Assembly: GCF_014651375.1 (NCBI RefSeq)
Contig: NZ_BMWT01000002.1
Span: forward strand, 67,477-131,476
Source: Tateyamaria omphalii
GTDB taxonomy: Bacteria; Pseudomonadota; Alphaproteobacteria; Rhodobacterales; Rhodobacteraceae
Direction: 5' to 3'
Length of the DNA: 64,000 bases
Under the pieces are notes generated by a model. That model did not search any database, had not been told where the DNA came from, and was given only the letters and a program-made list of their open reading frames with translations. Made by a program: the position numbers and the translations under genes. Position 1 is the stretch's first letter. Each line of letters begins with the position of its first letter. Shown one piece after another: positions 1 through 8,123 of this stretch.

Positions 1-72
1 TCGTGACACGTCGTATTCGAGGCCGCGAGAACGTGACACAGTTCTTCGAGCAACCACTCAAAGGACATCGCC

Positions 73-1164
73 ATGACATTTCATCGCCTTCTCATCGGAA
101 CATCCGCAACGGCGATCGCATTGTCGATGTCCACCGCACATGCCGAGATCGTCAATATCGAAGATGGCGGTTTTTCCTTCACCTTGGGTGGCCAAATCAA
201 CCGCGCGTTTCTGTTCACCGATGACGGCGTAGAGAGCAACGAATTTTTTGTCGATAACGACAACTCGTCAACACGACTGACGGCGCGCGCCGCGTATAGT
301 TTTGGCAACTATGTTGTGGGCGCGTTGATCGAATACGAATTCGAATTCTCATCTTCCAACTCGGTCAGCCAACTCAATTCCGATATCAGTTCTTCGGTGT
401 CAAACGAACGTAAGTTCGAGCTGTTTACAAATACCCCCTTCGGCAACTTCGCCTATGGCCAAGGGGACGCGGCCTCAAACGGAATCTCTGAAATTGACTT
501 GTCCGGCACAGCTCTGGGCAACTATTCCGACGTTGGCCTTATCGCGGGCGGCCAGATTTTCCGCACAGCAGCTGGCGGGTTCAGCGGCAATGATGTGGGC
601 GACTTCTTCTCAAACTTTGACGGCATCAGCCGGATCGAACGGTTTCGCTATGACACACCCACATTTGGGGGTGGCTTCGTGACCTCGGTCTCATTTGGCG
701 AAGACAGCAACAATGACATCGCCATACGCTACACAGGCACGTTCGGCGACGTACGTGTACGCGGCGGTGTCGCCTATGCACAGATTGACGAGGTCGACCG
801 CATTGCCGGGTCAGTATCGGCATTCCATGATCCCACTGGTCTGAACGTCACTTTTGCGTCCGGCACAGACAATCTGGACACGGCCGGTCGCGAAAATCCC
901 GGCTTCAACTATTTGAAACTGGGCTACCAAAAGAAGGATCTTTTGCCTTGGGGTAGCACATCCTTTGCCGTTGATTTTTATGACGGAAGCGATCTGGCTG
1001 TGAACGGCAGTGACTCCGAAAGCCACAGCATTTTTGCCGTGCAAAGGATTGATCGCTTCAATACGGAAATCTACGGCGGCTTCCGTACATTCAGCGCAGA
1101 AACACCCACAGAATCGTTTCGGGATATCGACGCTGTATTTATTGGCGCTCGCTACCGTTTCTAA
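73..1164 (+). CDS. Outer-membrane porin
   Basis: Predicted 363-residue outer-membrane beta-barrel that would let small solutes diffuse into the periplasm. Residues 1-24 form a signal peptide ending in an AHA cleavage site. The mature part alternates short hydrophobic and polar stretches rich in Gly, Asn, Asp and aromatics, and it ends in Tyr-Arg-Phe, the terminal aromatic signature used for Bam-dependent insertion. An AAAGGA ribosome site lies 7 bases before the ATG. It resembles the general porins of Rhodobacteraceae; the substrate cannot be read from sequence. It is followed by a tRNA gene with its own promoter, so it is probably monocistronic. Confidence 0.85.
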   Translation: MTFHRLLIGTSATAIALSMSTAHAEIVNIEDGGFSFTLGGQINRAFLFTDDGVESNEFFVDNDNSSTRLTARAAYSFGNYVVGALIEYEFEFSSSNSVSQLNSDISSSVSNERKFELFTNTPFGNFAYGQGDAASNGISEIDLSGTALGNYSDVGLIAGGQIFRTAAGGFSGNDVGDFFSNFDGISRIERFRYDTPTFGGGFVTSVSFGEDSNNDIAIRYTGTFGDVRVRGGVAYAQIDEVDRIAGSVSAFHDPTGLNVTFASGTDNLDTAGRENPGFNYLKLGYQKKDLLPWGSTSFAVDFYDGSDLAVNGSDSESHSIFAVQRIDRFNTEIYGGFRTFSAETPTESFRDIDAVFIGARYRF

Positions 1165-1177
1165 GGTGCCGTTCGTC

Positions 1178-1205
1178 TTGACACCCGGGGTGGCAATGCT
1201 ATCCC
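1178..1205 (+). promoter_or_regulatory. Promoter for the CAT tRNA gene
   Basis: A perfect TTGACA -35 hexamer at 1178-1183 is followed after 16 bases by TATCCC at 1200-1205. The tRNA begins 12 bases beyond the -10, and the stretch between is GC-rich, as is common for stable-RNA promoters. The -10 is weak (3 of 6). Inferred from hexamer match and position only. Confidence 0.5.
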
Positions 1206-1209
1206 CGGG
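1184..1209. other. Inverted repeat between porin and tRNA
   Basis: CCCGGGG at 1184-1190 and CCCCGGG at 1203-1209 are perfect inverted arms around a 12-base loop. No T-run follows on the plus strand, so it is a poor intrinsic terminator. It might still end porin transcription, but it also overlaps the spacer and -10 of the tRNA promoter. Confidence 0.4.
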
Positions 1210-1216
1210 ATCAGGC

Positions 1217-1293
1217 GGGCCTGTAGCTCAATTGGTTAGAGCAGAGCGCTCATAACGCTTTGGTTGCGGGTTCAAGTCCTGCCGGGCCTACCA
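1217..1293 (+). tRNA. tRNA with CAT anticodon, probably tRNA-Ile2
   Basis: A full cloverleaf can be folded by hand: acceptor 1217-1223 with 1283-1289, D stem 1226-1229 with 1239-1242, anticodon stem 1244-1248 with 1256-1260, T stem 1266-1270 with 1278-1282, and encoded CCA at 1291-1293. The anticodon CAT is at 1251-1253. The loop is followed by A37-A38, and the acceptor has C4-G69 and C5-G68 pairs. Those two pairs are recognition elements known for the lysidine synthetase TilS on E. coli tRNA-Ile2, so I favour the isoleucine AUA-decoding tRNA over elongator tRNA-Met. It is not initiator-like. The tRNA call itself is near certain; the amino acid is less so. Confidence 0.9.
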
Positions 1294-1301
1294 ACCGTCT
1301 T

Positions 1302-1748
1302 TTACGCTTTTCGAACGTGCCAACCAACCGTCATCGTGACCACCGTATCGCCGTCGCCGTCGCGGATATCCACATTGATGTCGAACGCCGTCTTGCCCAC
1401 CTCTTGCAATTCCTTGACCAGTTCTGGGCCGGGCCGCTCAGTCTGCGCATGTGCTTCGAGCCGTCCTTTGGCGATCTTGACGTAAGAGATGCTTGCCCCG
1501 GACGCGACGGGTCGCGCCTGAAAGATCATCGGCCCAAAGGCACCGGCAAGAGCGGCACCGGATGCGGCTTCTCCCAACGTGAACATGGCACCTGCGTGCT
1601 GGGTCTGGATATGGTTCGACGTTTCAGGCCGTTGATCCAGTGCGGCGACACCTGTGCCATCGCCCACCTCGACCAGCTCGACACCTACGTGGTTGGCAAA
1701 GGGCACGGCCTTGCCCAGTTGGTCGCGGATCATGTCATAAGGTGTCAT
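1302..1748 (-). CDS. Hotdog-fold thioesterase, PaaI/DUF4442-like
   Basis: A 148-residue hotdog-fold protein, likely an acyl-CoA thioesterase acting in the cytoplasm. The central segment around residues 44-62 (NHIQTQHAGAMFTLGEAASG) matches the hotdog helix in which a conserved His-Ala-Gly precedes the catalytic acidic residue. The ATG at 1748 is chosen because AGGAG lies 8 bases upstream; an open frame extends to 1805 without such support. It lies 75 bases downstream of the histidine kinase on the same strand and may be cotranscribed. The substrate is not visible, and annotation as DUF4442 is equally possible. Confidence 0.75.
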   Translation of the reverse strand: MTPYDMIRDQLGKAVPFANHVGVELVEVGDGTGVAALDQRPETSNHIQTQHAGAMFTLGEAASGAALAGAFGPMIFQARPVASGASISYVKIAKGRLEAHAQTERPGPELVKELQEVGKTAFDINVDIRDGDGDTVVTMTVGWHVRKA

Positions 1749-1823
1749 TTGGTGCGCTCCTGCTATGATGTCGGGCCAGTAAAGCCGATCCATCCGGCAC
1801 GGCAAGCATGCCGCTGCGGCACG

Positions 1824-3143
1824 TCAACGCGCGATGACGATATCCGCTCGCAAGCCCCCCAAACGCTCGCTTTCTCCGAGCCGTAAAACACCACCGTGGG
1901 CGCGGGCGATGTCCGTAGCGATGGCGAGCCCAAGCCCAACACTGCCACCCTTGTCCTGATTGCGCGACGGGTCGAGCCGAGTAAACGGACGCTGCGCGTC
2001 TGCGCGACGATCCTGCGGAATACCCGGACCATCATCCTCAACCCGGAAACGCAGGGACTTTTCAGTAAGCGTCACGCTCACCTCGGCCCGCTTGCCATAA
2101 CGCACCGCATTGCTGATCAAATTGCTTAGGGCCCTGCGCATGGCCATCGGGCGCAGCATGGCCGTGCCCTGCCCCGACACCTCGTGCAACGTGACGGGTT
2201 GATCGCCCCGCTGCGCGTCTTCGACCAATGCTCGGGCAAGCGCGGCAGGGTCAACAGCCTCCGGTTCACCTTCCGCCTCACCCTTGGCGAAATCCAGAAA
2301 CGCGTCGATCATGTTCTGCATGTCGTCCACGTCCGCCTCAAGCGCTTCGCGTGTTTCGTCATCCACCATCGACAAAGCCAGTCGCATACGCGTCAAAGGC
2401 GTACGCAAATCGTGGCTAACGCCCGAGAGCATGAGCGTTCGCGTCTCCATCTGCCTCTCAATCCGGTTACGCATGTCGACAAACGCTGTCCCGGCCGCCC
2501 GCAACTCAGTGGCCCCTGCGGGTGTGTAAGCGAGGTGACGGCCCCGCCCGAACGCCTCGGCAGCCCGTGCAAGCCGCCGGATCGGGCGCAGCTGATTGCG
2601 CAAATAAATGAACGAAACAATGGTCGTCAGAACCGAGAACACGACCATGTAAACAAGCAATTGATGCGGGTTCCGCGCCGACACGCGCCGCCGGTCAAAA
2701 GTGATGGATACCGGTCCAGTCCCACTTTCAACGGCAAGCCGCACTAAGCCACTCTGCGACAGGTCAAAGGACCGTATCTCCGCCACCGTCTCGCCCAAGC
2801 GCCGGATCACGACCCGTCCGGAAAAATCATCCCAATCGCGTTGACTGGGTGCATCCAGTGCGTCTTTCGAGATGCGTTCCACGTCCATTGCCAATGGACC
2901 GGTCGCATCCAGAACGGTTTGCGTCACATCGGCATCTGGCGGCAGATCAGACAAGACGTCGAGAACAAGTCTCACCTCCCGCTCAACCGTGTCCGCCATC
3001 TGAACCGTTACGCCCTCGAAATGGCGTTGAGCAAACAGAACAGAGACGACGAGTTGAACAACAACAACCGGCAGCAGCAGGATCAGCGCTGCACGGGCGT
3101 AGATGCCGCGGGGCATATAATATTTGAGCCAGGCAAAGGACAT
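1824..3143 (-). CDS. EnvZ-like sensor histidine kinase
   Basis: Predicted inner-membrane sensor kinase of 439 residues. With the ATG at 3143, transmembrane segments lie at about 15-37 and 161-181, flanking a periplasmic domain of about 120 residues. A HAMP region follows, then the H-box (SHDLRTPLTR, phosphoacceptor His about 244), the N-box (LISNAVRYG) and the G boxes (VEDDGPGI and GLGLAIA). The H-box is nearly identical to that of EnvZ. The frame stays open to 3281, but those codons would run across the divergent start at 3187, so 3143 is preferred, although its ribosome site is weak. No response-regulator gene is adjacent, so its partner lies elsewhere. The signal is unknown. Confidence 0.88.
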   Translation of the reverse strand: MSFAWLKYYMPRGIYARAALILLLPVVVVQLVVSVLFAQRHFEGVTVQMADTVEREVRLVLDVLSDLPPDADVTQTVLDATGPLAMDVERISKDALDAPSQRDWDDFSGRVVIRRLGETVAEIRSFDLSQSGLVRLAVESGTGPVSITFDRRRVSARNPHQLLVYMVVFSVLTTIVSFIYLRNQLRPIRRLARAAEAFGRGRHLAYTPAGATELRAAGTAFVDMRNRIERQMETRTLMLSGVSHDLRTPLTRMRLALSMVDDETREALEADVDDMQNMIDAFLDFAKGEAEGEPEAVDPAALARALVEDAQRGDQPVTLHEVSGQGTAMLRPMAMRRALSNLISNAVRYGKRAEVSVTLTEKSLRFRVEDDGPGIPQDRRADAQRPFTRLDPSRNQDKGGSVGLGLAIATDIARAHGGVLRLGESERLGGLRADIVIAR

Positions 3144-3186
3144 GGCGTAAACCCTATCGGGCCACGATCCCGGACGAAAGACCACC

Positions 3187-4107
3187 ATGCCGCCACCAGA
3201 TGATTTTAATCCTACCGTCGGGACCCCCGAACACTTGGAGCCAGGACTACGCCGAATCGTGGCGCCAAATCCGTCTCCCATGACCTACAGGGGTACGAAT
3301 ACATACATCGTGGGTTCCACCGCTCTGGCGGTGATCGATCCGGGCCCGGACAGTGCAACGCATCTTGAGGCGATCCTGGGGGCCATCGGCCAGCCACAAC
3401 ACGTGTCGCACATCGTCGTGACACATGCGCATTTGGACCATTCACCCTTGGCAGCGCCTCTCTCCAAGGCCACCGGCGCTCCGGTCCTCGCGTTTGGAAC
3501 AGCAATGGATGGGCGCAGCAGCGTCATGCACAGTCTGGCTGCAAGCGGGCTCGTGGGCGGCGGCGAAGGTATCGACACCGGTTTCGCGCCGGATGTACGC
3601 GTGGCCGATGGTGACGTGATCAAGGGCGACGACTGGCAACTCGATGTGATTCACACACCGGGGCATCTTGGCAATCACATCTGCCTCGGGCTCGGGGATG
3701 CATGCCTTACCGCTGATCACGTGATGGGATGGGCCAGTTCTCTGGTGTCTCCTCCAGACGGAGACCTGACAGATTTCATGTCGTCCTGCGAAAAGCTGAA
3801 CCAAAGGGACTGGCGTGTTTTCTATCCAGGACACGGAGCGCCCGTGACTGATACATCCGCACGGCTGGAATGGTTGATCACCCATCGTCGCGCCCGTGAA
3901 ACCGCTATTCTAAAGGCACTGGCCACCGGACCTGCGACCGCGACGCAGATCACCAAAATGGTCTATGAAGACACCCCGGTGGCGCTCTTACCCGCAGCCA
4001 CGCGAAACGTCTTGGCCCATCTTATCGATCTTATGGGCCGGTCTCAGATCGAAGCCTGCGATCCACTCACCGATGGCGCACGTTTTGTACGCATTGGCGG
4101 ACATTGA
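3187..4107 (+). CDS. Metallo-beta-lactamase-fold hydrolase, LACTB2-like
   Basis: A 306-residue MBL-fold hydrolase. Zinc ligands are visible: HxHxDH at residues 80-85 (THAHLDH), His160 in TPGH, Asp177 in TADH and His216 in YPGH. The C-terminal 70 residues resemble the winged-helix tail of the LACTB2/glyoxalase-II-like subgroup, which includes endoribonucleases and thioester hydrolases. It is cytoplasmic, with no signal peptide. It is transcribed divergently from the histidine kinase with only 43 bases between starts. The exact substrate cannot be decided; generic glyoxalase-II-like annotation would be safe. Confidence 0.8.
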   Translation: MPPPDDFNPTVGTPEHLEPGLRRIVAPNPSPMTYRGTNTYIVGSTALAVIDPGPDSATHLEAILGAIGQPQHVSHIVVTHAHLDHSPLAAPLSKATGAPVLAFGTAMDGRSSVMHSLAASGLVGGGEGIDTGFAPDVRVADGDVIKGDDWQLDVIHTPGHLGNHICLGLGDACLTADHVMGWASSLVSPPDGDLTDFMSSCEKLNQRDWRVFYPGHGAPVTDTSARLEWLITHRRARETAILKALATGPATATQITKMVYEDTPVALLPAATRNVLAHLIDLMGRSQIEACDPLTDGARFVRIGGH

Positions 4108-4137
4108 ATTTTTTGTTCTTAGGCCTGCAAAACCCTC

Positions 4138-4166
4138 TGGACGACCTGAATCGGCCTTGCTATACG
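4138..4166 (+). promoter_or_regulatory. Promoter for tRNA-Asn
   Basis: TGGACG at 4138-4143 and TATACG at 4161-4166 each match four of six sigma-70 positions, with the ideal 17-base spacer. The tRNA starts 12 bases after the -10. Inferred from match and position. Confidence 0.4.
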
Positions 4167-4177
4167 GCGCGAACCGT

Positions 4178-4252
4178 TCCGGCGTAGCTCAGCGGTAGAG
4201 CAGTTGACTGTTAATCAATTGGTCGTAGGTTCGATCCCTACCGCCGGAGCCA
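4178..4252 (+). tRNA. tRNA-Asn (GTT)
   Basis: A 75-base tRNA with complete cloverleaf: acceptor TCCGGCG 4178-4184 pairs with CGCCGGA 4242-4248, anticodon stem 4203-4207 pairs with 4215-4219, and the anticodon GTT sits at 4210-4212. CCA is encoded at 4250-4252. The sequence is typical of alphaproteobacterial tRNA-Asn. Confidence 0.97.
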
Positions 4253-4326
4253 ATTTCCCCGTTTTCTTCGTCAAATATGACGTGCGAATCCTTGATCGCG
4301 TGCATCTGGCCGTATGACTTCAGTGG

Positions 4327-4734
4327 TCAAGCAGGCAATTGCACAACCATCTCGACCTCAATCTTCAAATCCGGTCCCGCAAGTGCAGCGGCGCCAATTC
4401 CAGTCACACTCGGTTGAACCCCATCAAGAAACGTCAAAATAGGTGCCATCGCAACACCCATCGTTTCATCATTCAAATCCGTCATGTAGATGCGCATCTG
4501 GACAATATCCTCATTGCAGGCGTCCATGGCAGTCAAAGCGGTCGCAAGGTTTTTAACAACCTGCTCCGCTTGGTCTTCCAGAGTGTCAGGAACAGTGGAG
4601 CCGGCGGCATCCATCGCCACCTGACCAGACACAAAGGCCAGCCGCCCCGGATTGGCGATTGAAATCTGGGAATACCCGATCTTGCCGGCGTCAGGCAAAG
4701 TCGTTGGGTTCAAACGTGCTGGTGTGTTGGACAT
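4327..4734 (-). CDS. RidA-like (YjgF/YER057c family) protein
   Basis: A 135-residue RidA-superfamily protein. RidA proteins form trimers and hydrolyse reactive enamine/imine intermediates. Family hallmarks are the GRLAFVSGQVAMD strand, the MRIYMTDL segment and the C-terminal LKIEVEMV segment. The arginine of the PARS segment that contacts substrate in canonical RidA appears to be replaced (PSVTG here), so this is probably one of the Rid subfamilies without classical 2-iminobutanoate deaminase activity. The ATG at 4734 has GGGAG 8 bases upstream, whereas the longer frame to 4794 has none. It stands alone near the class IV aminotransferase. The function is unknown. Confidence 0.82.
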   Translation of the reverse strand: MSNTPARLNPTTLPDAGKIGYSQISIANPGRLAFVSGQVAMDAAGSTVPDTLEDQAEQVVKNLATALTAMDACNEDIVQMRIYMTDLNDETMGVAMAPILTFLDGVQPSVTGIGAAALAGPDLKIEVEMVVQLPA

Positions 4735-5060
4735 GAGAGTTCTCCCGGGGCTGCTGATTGCACCCAGTAGATAGTCACGCCAACCCGAGTTCAAAGCCGC
4801 TGTTTAAAACACTCCATATATGGATCAATTGCAGGCACCGGCACCCTGTCATTGCAACGGGCAGTGCGACATCAGCCTCGCAAAACCAACGCCACCACCT
4901 GCAACATCACGAACGATGCATGAAGCTGGAAAGTGTCAGAACACGAATTAAAGGCTTTCGAATCCTGGCACAGTCATGACACCGTATCTCATGTCATCTT
5001 CGTGCATGCACTGCTTGGGCAACTCGCATCCCGAATACGACGGCATCGCGTGACTGACTG
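4735..5060. other. Gene-free stretch of 326 bases
   Basis: Lies between the RidA-like gene and the class IV aminotransferase gene on the same strand. I see no open frame with a ribosome site, no clear hairpin followed by T, and no convincing promoter hexamers. It presumably carries the promoter of the RidA-like gene. Confidence 0.5.
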
Positions 5061-5978
5061 TCATCCCCCTGCGGCAATCAATTGCTTGTACGTAGCACGC
5101 AGACGCAGAAATATTGGACCAGCCTTGCCACCACCAATGACGCGACCGTCAATGTCAAACACGGGTGTCTGCGCCCCAAACGTTCCCGTTAAAAATGCCT
5201 CGTCCGCTGCATAGACGTCCACCAGAGAGTAGTTCCGCTCAAACACAGGAATACCTTCGGCCCGACACAGATCAATGACCTTCTGGCGGGTGATCCCGTT
5301 CATGCAATAGTCCCCGGTCGAGGTCCAAACCTCACCCTTTTTGACAACAAAGAAATTGCAGGCATTGGTGGTGTTCACAAACCCAAATGGATCCAGCATC
5401 AAAGCTTCGTCTGCCCCTGCCCGCACCGCATGGTTCAGCGCAATGATACAATTGAGTTTTGAATGCGAGTTCAGCTTGGCATCCTGCGTCAACGGCAGGC
5501 CTCGATGGTGCGGCACAGTGTGCAAACGAATGCCCCGCTCGACGACGCTTTCATCGGGCTTCGAGTGTTCGGCGATGATGACGATGGTCGATCCCCACAG
5601 GCTCAGATGTGGATGCTGGAACGGCTTGGCCTTGCGGCCCCGGGTCACCATCAGGCGGATATGAACATCCGTGTCCATTCCATTGGCTGCAAGCGTGTCC
5701 CACACCGCCTGCTTCAGCGCTGCCCGGTCCAACCCAATCTCGATCTCGGTATAGGCCGACGCCTCGAATAGCCGGTCCAAATGATCATCAAAAAACGGGA
5801 TGTGACCATCATATAGACGCAAGCCCTCCCAAATCCCGTCACCCAGCATGAATCCACTGTCATAAACCGACACGACAGCGTCGGCCCGCGGAACAATGCG
5901 CCCGTCCACATAGATAAGAATGTGATCGTTGCGGTCGTCTGCCGCCGCATCGTGAGTCGAGATTTGGGTGTCTGTCAT
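5061..5978 (-). CDS. Class IV aminotransferase (D-amino acid/branched-chain type)
   Basis: A 305-residue PLP enzyme of fold type IV, the group that includes D-alanine aminotransferase, IlvE and aminodeoxychorismate lyase. The N-terminal segment (IYVDGRIVPRADAVVSVYDSGFMLGDGIWEG) and the later MNGITRQKVIDLC segment are typical. The PLP lysine is probably Lys168 in the DAKLN segment, with Lys174 as alternative. The EAFLTGTFGAQTPV segment near the C-terminus closes the phosphate site. AAGGGG lies 6 bases before the ATG. The true amino-acid specificity cannot be read off; genomes in this group usually label it D-amino-acid transaminase or branched-chain aminotransferase. Confidence 0.85.
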   Translation of the reverse strand: MTDTQISTHDAAADDRNDHILIYVDGRIVPRADAVVSVYDSGFMLGDGIWEGLRLYDGHIPFFDDHLDRLFEASAYTEIEIGLDRAALKQAVWDTLAANGMDTDVHIRLMVTRGRKAKPFQHPHLSLWGSTIVIIAEHSKPDESVVERGIRLHTVPHHRGLPLTQDAKLNSHSKLNCIIALNHAVRAGADEALMLDPFGFVNTTNACNFFVVKKGEVWTSTGDYCMNGITRQKVIDLCRAEGIPVFERNYSLVDVYAADEAFLTGTFGAQTPVFDIDGRVIGGGKAGPIFLRLRATYKQLIAAGG

Positions 5979-6098
5979 AAATTACCCCTTTTGCAGTATG
6001 TCTTGCCACCGCGATGCGGTCCGGGGCAAGGGCAACCGCCGGGCCAATTCTGTGCTGACGCAAACAGGCGCGCATAGGATCACGCTGACGGTCTGTGT

Positions 6099-6458
6099 TC
6101 AAAGAAGCTGCATCAACTCGATCCGGTTTCCAAACGGATCAGAGACGTGAAATCGCGCAAATCCATCCAGTGGATCACCATCAATGCATACACACCCCGC
6201 CGCATCACAACGCTGCCGCATGTCTGACAGGTCGGAAACCACAAAGGCCGGGTGCGCCTTTGTAGCGGGACAGAAATCTTCCATGATACCCAGATGAACC
6301 TTCACATCGCCGCACTGAAACCAACAACCGCCACGCTTGATCAGGCTCTCGGGCTTTGGAACTTCGGACAGGCCGAGAACATCGCCGTAAAAGGCGCGCG
6401 CTGCGTCTTCCTCTCCCTCGGGAATGGCAAGTTGAACGTGATGTATGGTTGTTAGCAT
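6099..6458 (-). CDS. VOC (glyoxalase/dioxygenase superfamily) protein
   Basis: A 119-residue single-domain vicinal-oxygen-chelate protein. The start MLTTIHHVQLAIPEG is the first beta strand with a metal-ligand His, ARAFYGDVLGL is the usual helix, and FHVSDPFGNRIELMQ is the closing strand with the metal-ligand Glu. The ATG at 6458 is preceded by GAGGG; the upstream open frame to 6902 is antisense to galM and lacks homology-like features. It might be a glyoxalase I-like enzyme or a resistance-type VOC protein. The substrate is unknown. Confidence 0.82.
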   Translation of the reverse strand: MLTTIHHVQLAIPEGEEDAARAFYGDVLGLSEVPKPESLIKRGGCWFQCGDVKVHLGIMEDFCPATKAHPAFVVSDLSDMRQRCDAAGCVCIDGDPLDGFARFHVSDPFGNRIELMQLL

Positions 6459-6646
6459 GCGCCCTCGTTGATGGGCCGGACCCACATTGGCATTCTGAAG
6501 CAGATGCGAAACCAATTCCACGAAATTCAAGAGGATACGCGCACTGTCATCAGAATCGGGCGGCGCGTTCGGACCAGATGTCGCATTTGTCGATCTGACC
6601 GAATTGCGTGTTTGCACCCGACAAAGGCCTTTGACATGGTGCGGCC

Positions 6647-7564
6647 ATGTGCACGACTTACTCCATCCGGTCCAACCGCCTGATTGCAACCTTTGACCCC
6701 GACGGAGCGCGGATACGCAGCCTACACCTGGATAAAGGGGCGAACCTCGTTCTTGATGTGGACGATGCGGTGTCGCAGGACCTGCGCGATGCGTATGGGG
6801 GCGTGATTGTCGGACCGCTCGCCAACAGGGTGCGCCGTGGACAGGTCCCCCTGGGTGATACTGTATATCAAATGCCATGGAACGAAAACGGGACAACCGC
6901 ACTTCACAGTGGTCCCAACGGGCTGGACCGGGTCAAATGGACCGTGGTTGCACAGGACAGGACCGCGCTGCACCTGAGGCACCATCTGCCGGATGGCGAT
7001 GGCGGCCTACCGGGAAATCGGGACATCGAGCTTTGGTTCGAAGTTCTGAACAACACTCTGACACTCCGGGTCACGATGACGACCGATGCACCAACGCCTG
7101 TATCAATCGCGCATCATCCGTATTGGCGCGTCACGCCCGAACACAAATTGCGCATTCAGGCCACGCACTACCTGCCCACCGATCACGCTAACTTGCCAAC
7201 AGGCGCGATGGCACCGGTCGCGGACACTCCGTTTGACCACAGGACAGCCCGCCCTATCGACCCCGGCACAGACCACAATTTCTGCATTGCCGATGCGCCC
7301 CGGTCCGCGCCTGCGCCGGTCGCGACCCTGACAACGCCGACGCATATTCTTGAGATTGCAAGCACAGAACCAGGCCTGCAGGTGTATTCGGGTGCGTTCC
7401 TTCCCAAGATTCCCGAAACGAGCATCGCCCCACTGGCTGGTGTTGCGCTGGAACCGCAAGGATGGCCGGATGCTGTCAACCATCCTAATTTTCCAAACGT
7501 GATCTGCACGCCAGATCACCCCTATTCACAAGTGACACAGTACACGCTGCAACCCGCCACATAA
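6647..7564 (+). CDS. Aldose 1-epimerase
   Basis: A 305-residue galactose-mutarotase-fold enzyme that interconverts alpha and beta anomers of aldoses in the cytoplasm. Family landmarks are the ANRV segment, the general-acid His in SIAHHPYW and the catalytic Glu in VALEPQGWPDAVNHPNFP. The length is normal. No strong ribosome site is visible before the ATG, and the gene stands alone, divergent from the VOC gene. The sugar specificity is not evident; it could be the galactose-type GalM or a related epimerase. Confidence 0.88.
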   Translation: MCTTYSIRSNRLIATFDPDGARIRSLHLDKGANLVLDVDDAVSQDLRDAYGGVIVGPLANRVRRGQVPLGDTVYQMPWNENGTTALHSGPNGLDRVKWTVVAQDRTALHLRHHLPDGDGGLPGNRDIELWFEVLNNTLTLRVTMTTDAPTPVSIAHHPYWRVTPEHKLRIQATHYLPTDHANLPTGAMAPVADTPFDHRTARPIDPGTDHNFCIADAPRSAPAPVATLTTPTHILEIASTEPGLQVYSGAFLPKIPETSIAPLAGVALEPQGWPDAVNHPNFPNVICTPDHPYSQVTQYTLQPAT

Positions 7565-7659
7565 TTGCCACATTTGAACCATCCCAGCGGCACAATTCCG
7601 TGCTGGGCTGTGTCTACCGCGCGCACGAACGCGGAGTGTTCAATGTATGAGGTGTCAAA

Positions 7660-7752
7660 ATGTCGAGCAAAGAACGTCCCAAGCCCCCCAAACAGGGGTC
7701 CAAGAAGGACAGCAAACCAGCGCCCTACTTCACAGACTACGCCAGCATCTGA
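7660..7752 (+). CDS. Possible 30-residue basic protein
   Basis: A short frame encoding MSSKERPKPPKQGSKKDS followed by KPAPYFTDYASI: strongly basic and proline-rich at first, aromatic at the end. An AGG ribosome-site match lies 7 bases before the ATG. It sits in the 229-base gap between galM and the TfoX-like gene and points the same way. The codons look like those of neighbouring genes, but the length is too small to be sure. I do not recognise a family. Confidence 0.35.
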   Translation: MSSKERPKPPKQGSKKDSKPAPYFTDYASI

Positions 7753-7793
7753 TCGCAGGTGACAGCACCCGGGGCTGCGGCTAATCTTGCGCC

Positions 7794-8123
7794 ATGAGCG
7801 AACCCGTTTCTTCGATCCGCAATCTTGGCCCTGCCATGGACGCGGCCTGTGCCAAAGCTGGCATACCGGATGCAGACACCTTGCGCACCCTCGGTGCTGA
7901 CGATGCTTATGCCCGCCTGCTACGGTCCGGCATGCGCCCACATTTCATCGGCTATTATGTGCTGGTCATGGGGTTGCAGGGACGCCCGTGGAACGATTGC
8001 AAGGGCGAAGAGAAGAAAGCACTGCGCAGACGCTTTGACGCGATCAAGGCACAAGCCTTTGACAAGGGTCTCAGCGATTTCGAACGCACCCTGAACGAAA
8101 TCGGCGTCATCGCCAAAGCCTGA
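7794..8123 (+). CDS. TfoX/Sxy C-terminal domain protein
   Basis: A 109-residue protein that matches the C-terminal domain of TfoX/Sxy: the opening SSIRNLGPAMDAACAKAGI and the LGADDAYARLL segment form the helix-hairpin-helix-like core. In gammaproteobacteria TfoX activates competence genes together with CRP, but here the N-terminal domain is missing and most stand-alone copies have no known role. It has no signal peptide or membrane segment. It lies downstream of galM and the small basic frame. A role in DNA uptake should not be assumed. Confidence 0.8.
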   Translation: MSEPVSSIRNLGPAMDAACAKAGIPDADTLRTLGADDAYARLLRSGMRPHFIGYYVLVMGLQGRPWNDCKGEEKKALRRRFDAIKAQAFDKGLSDFERTLNEIGVIAKA

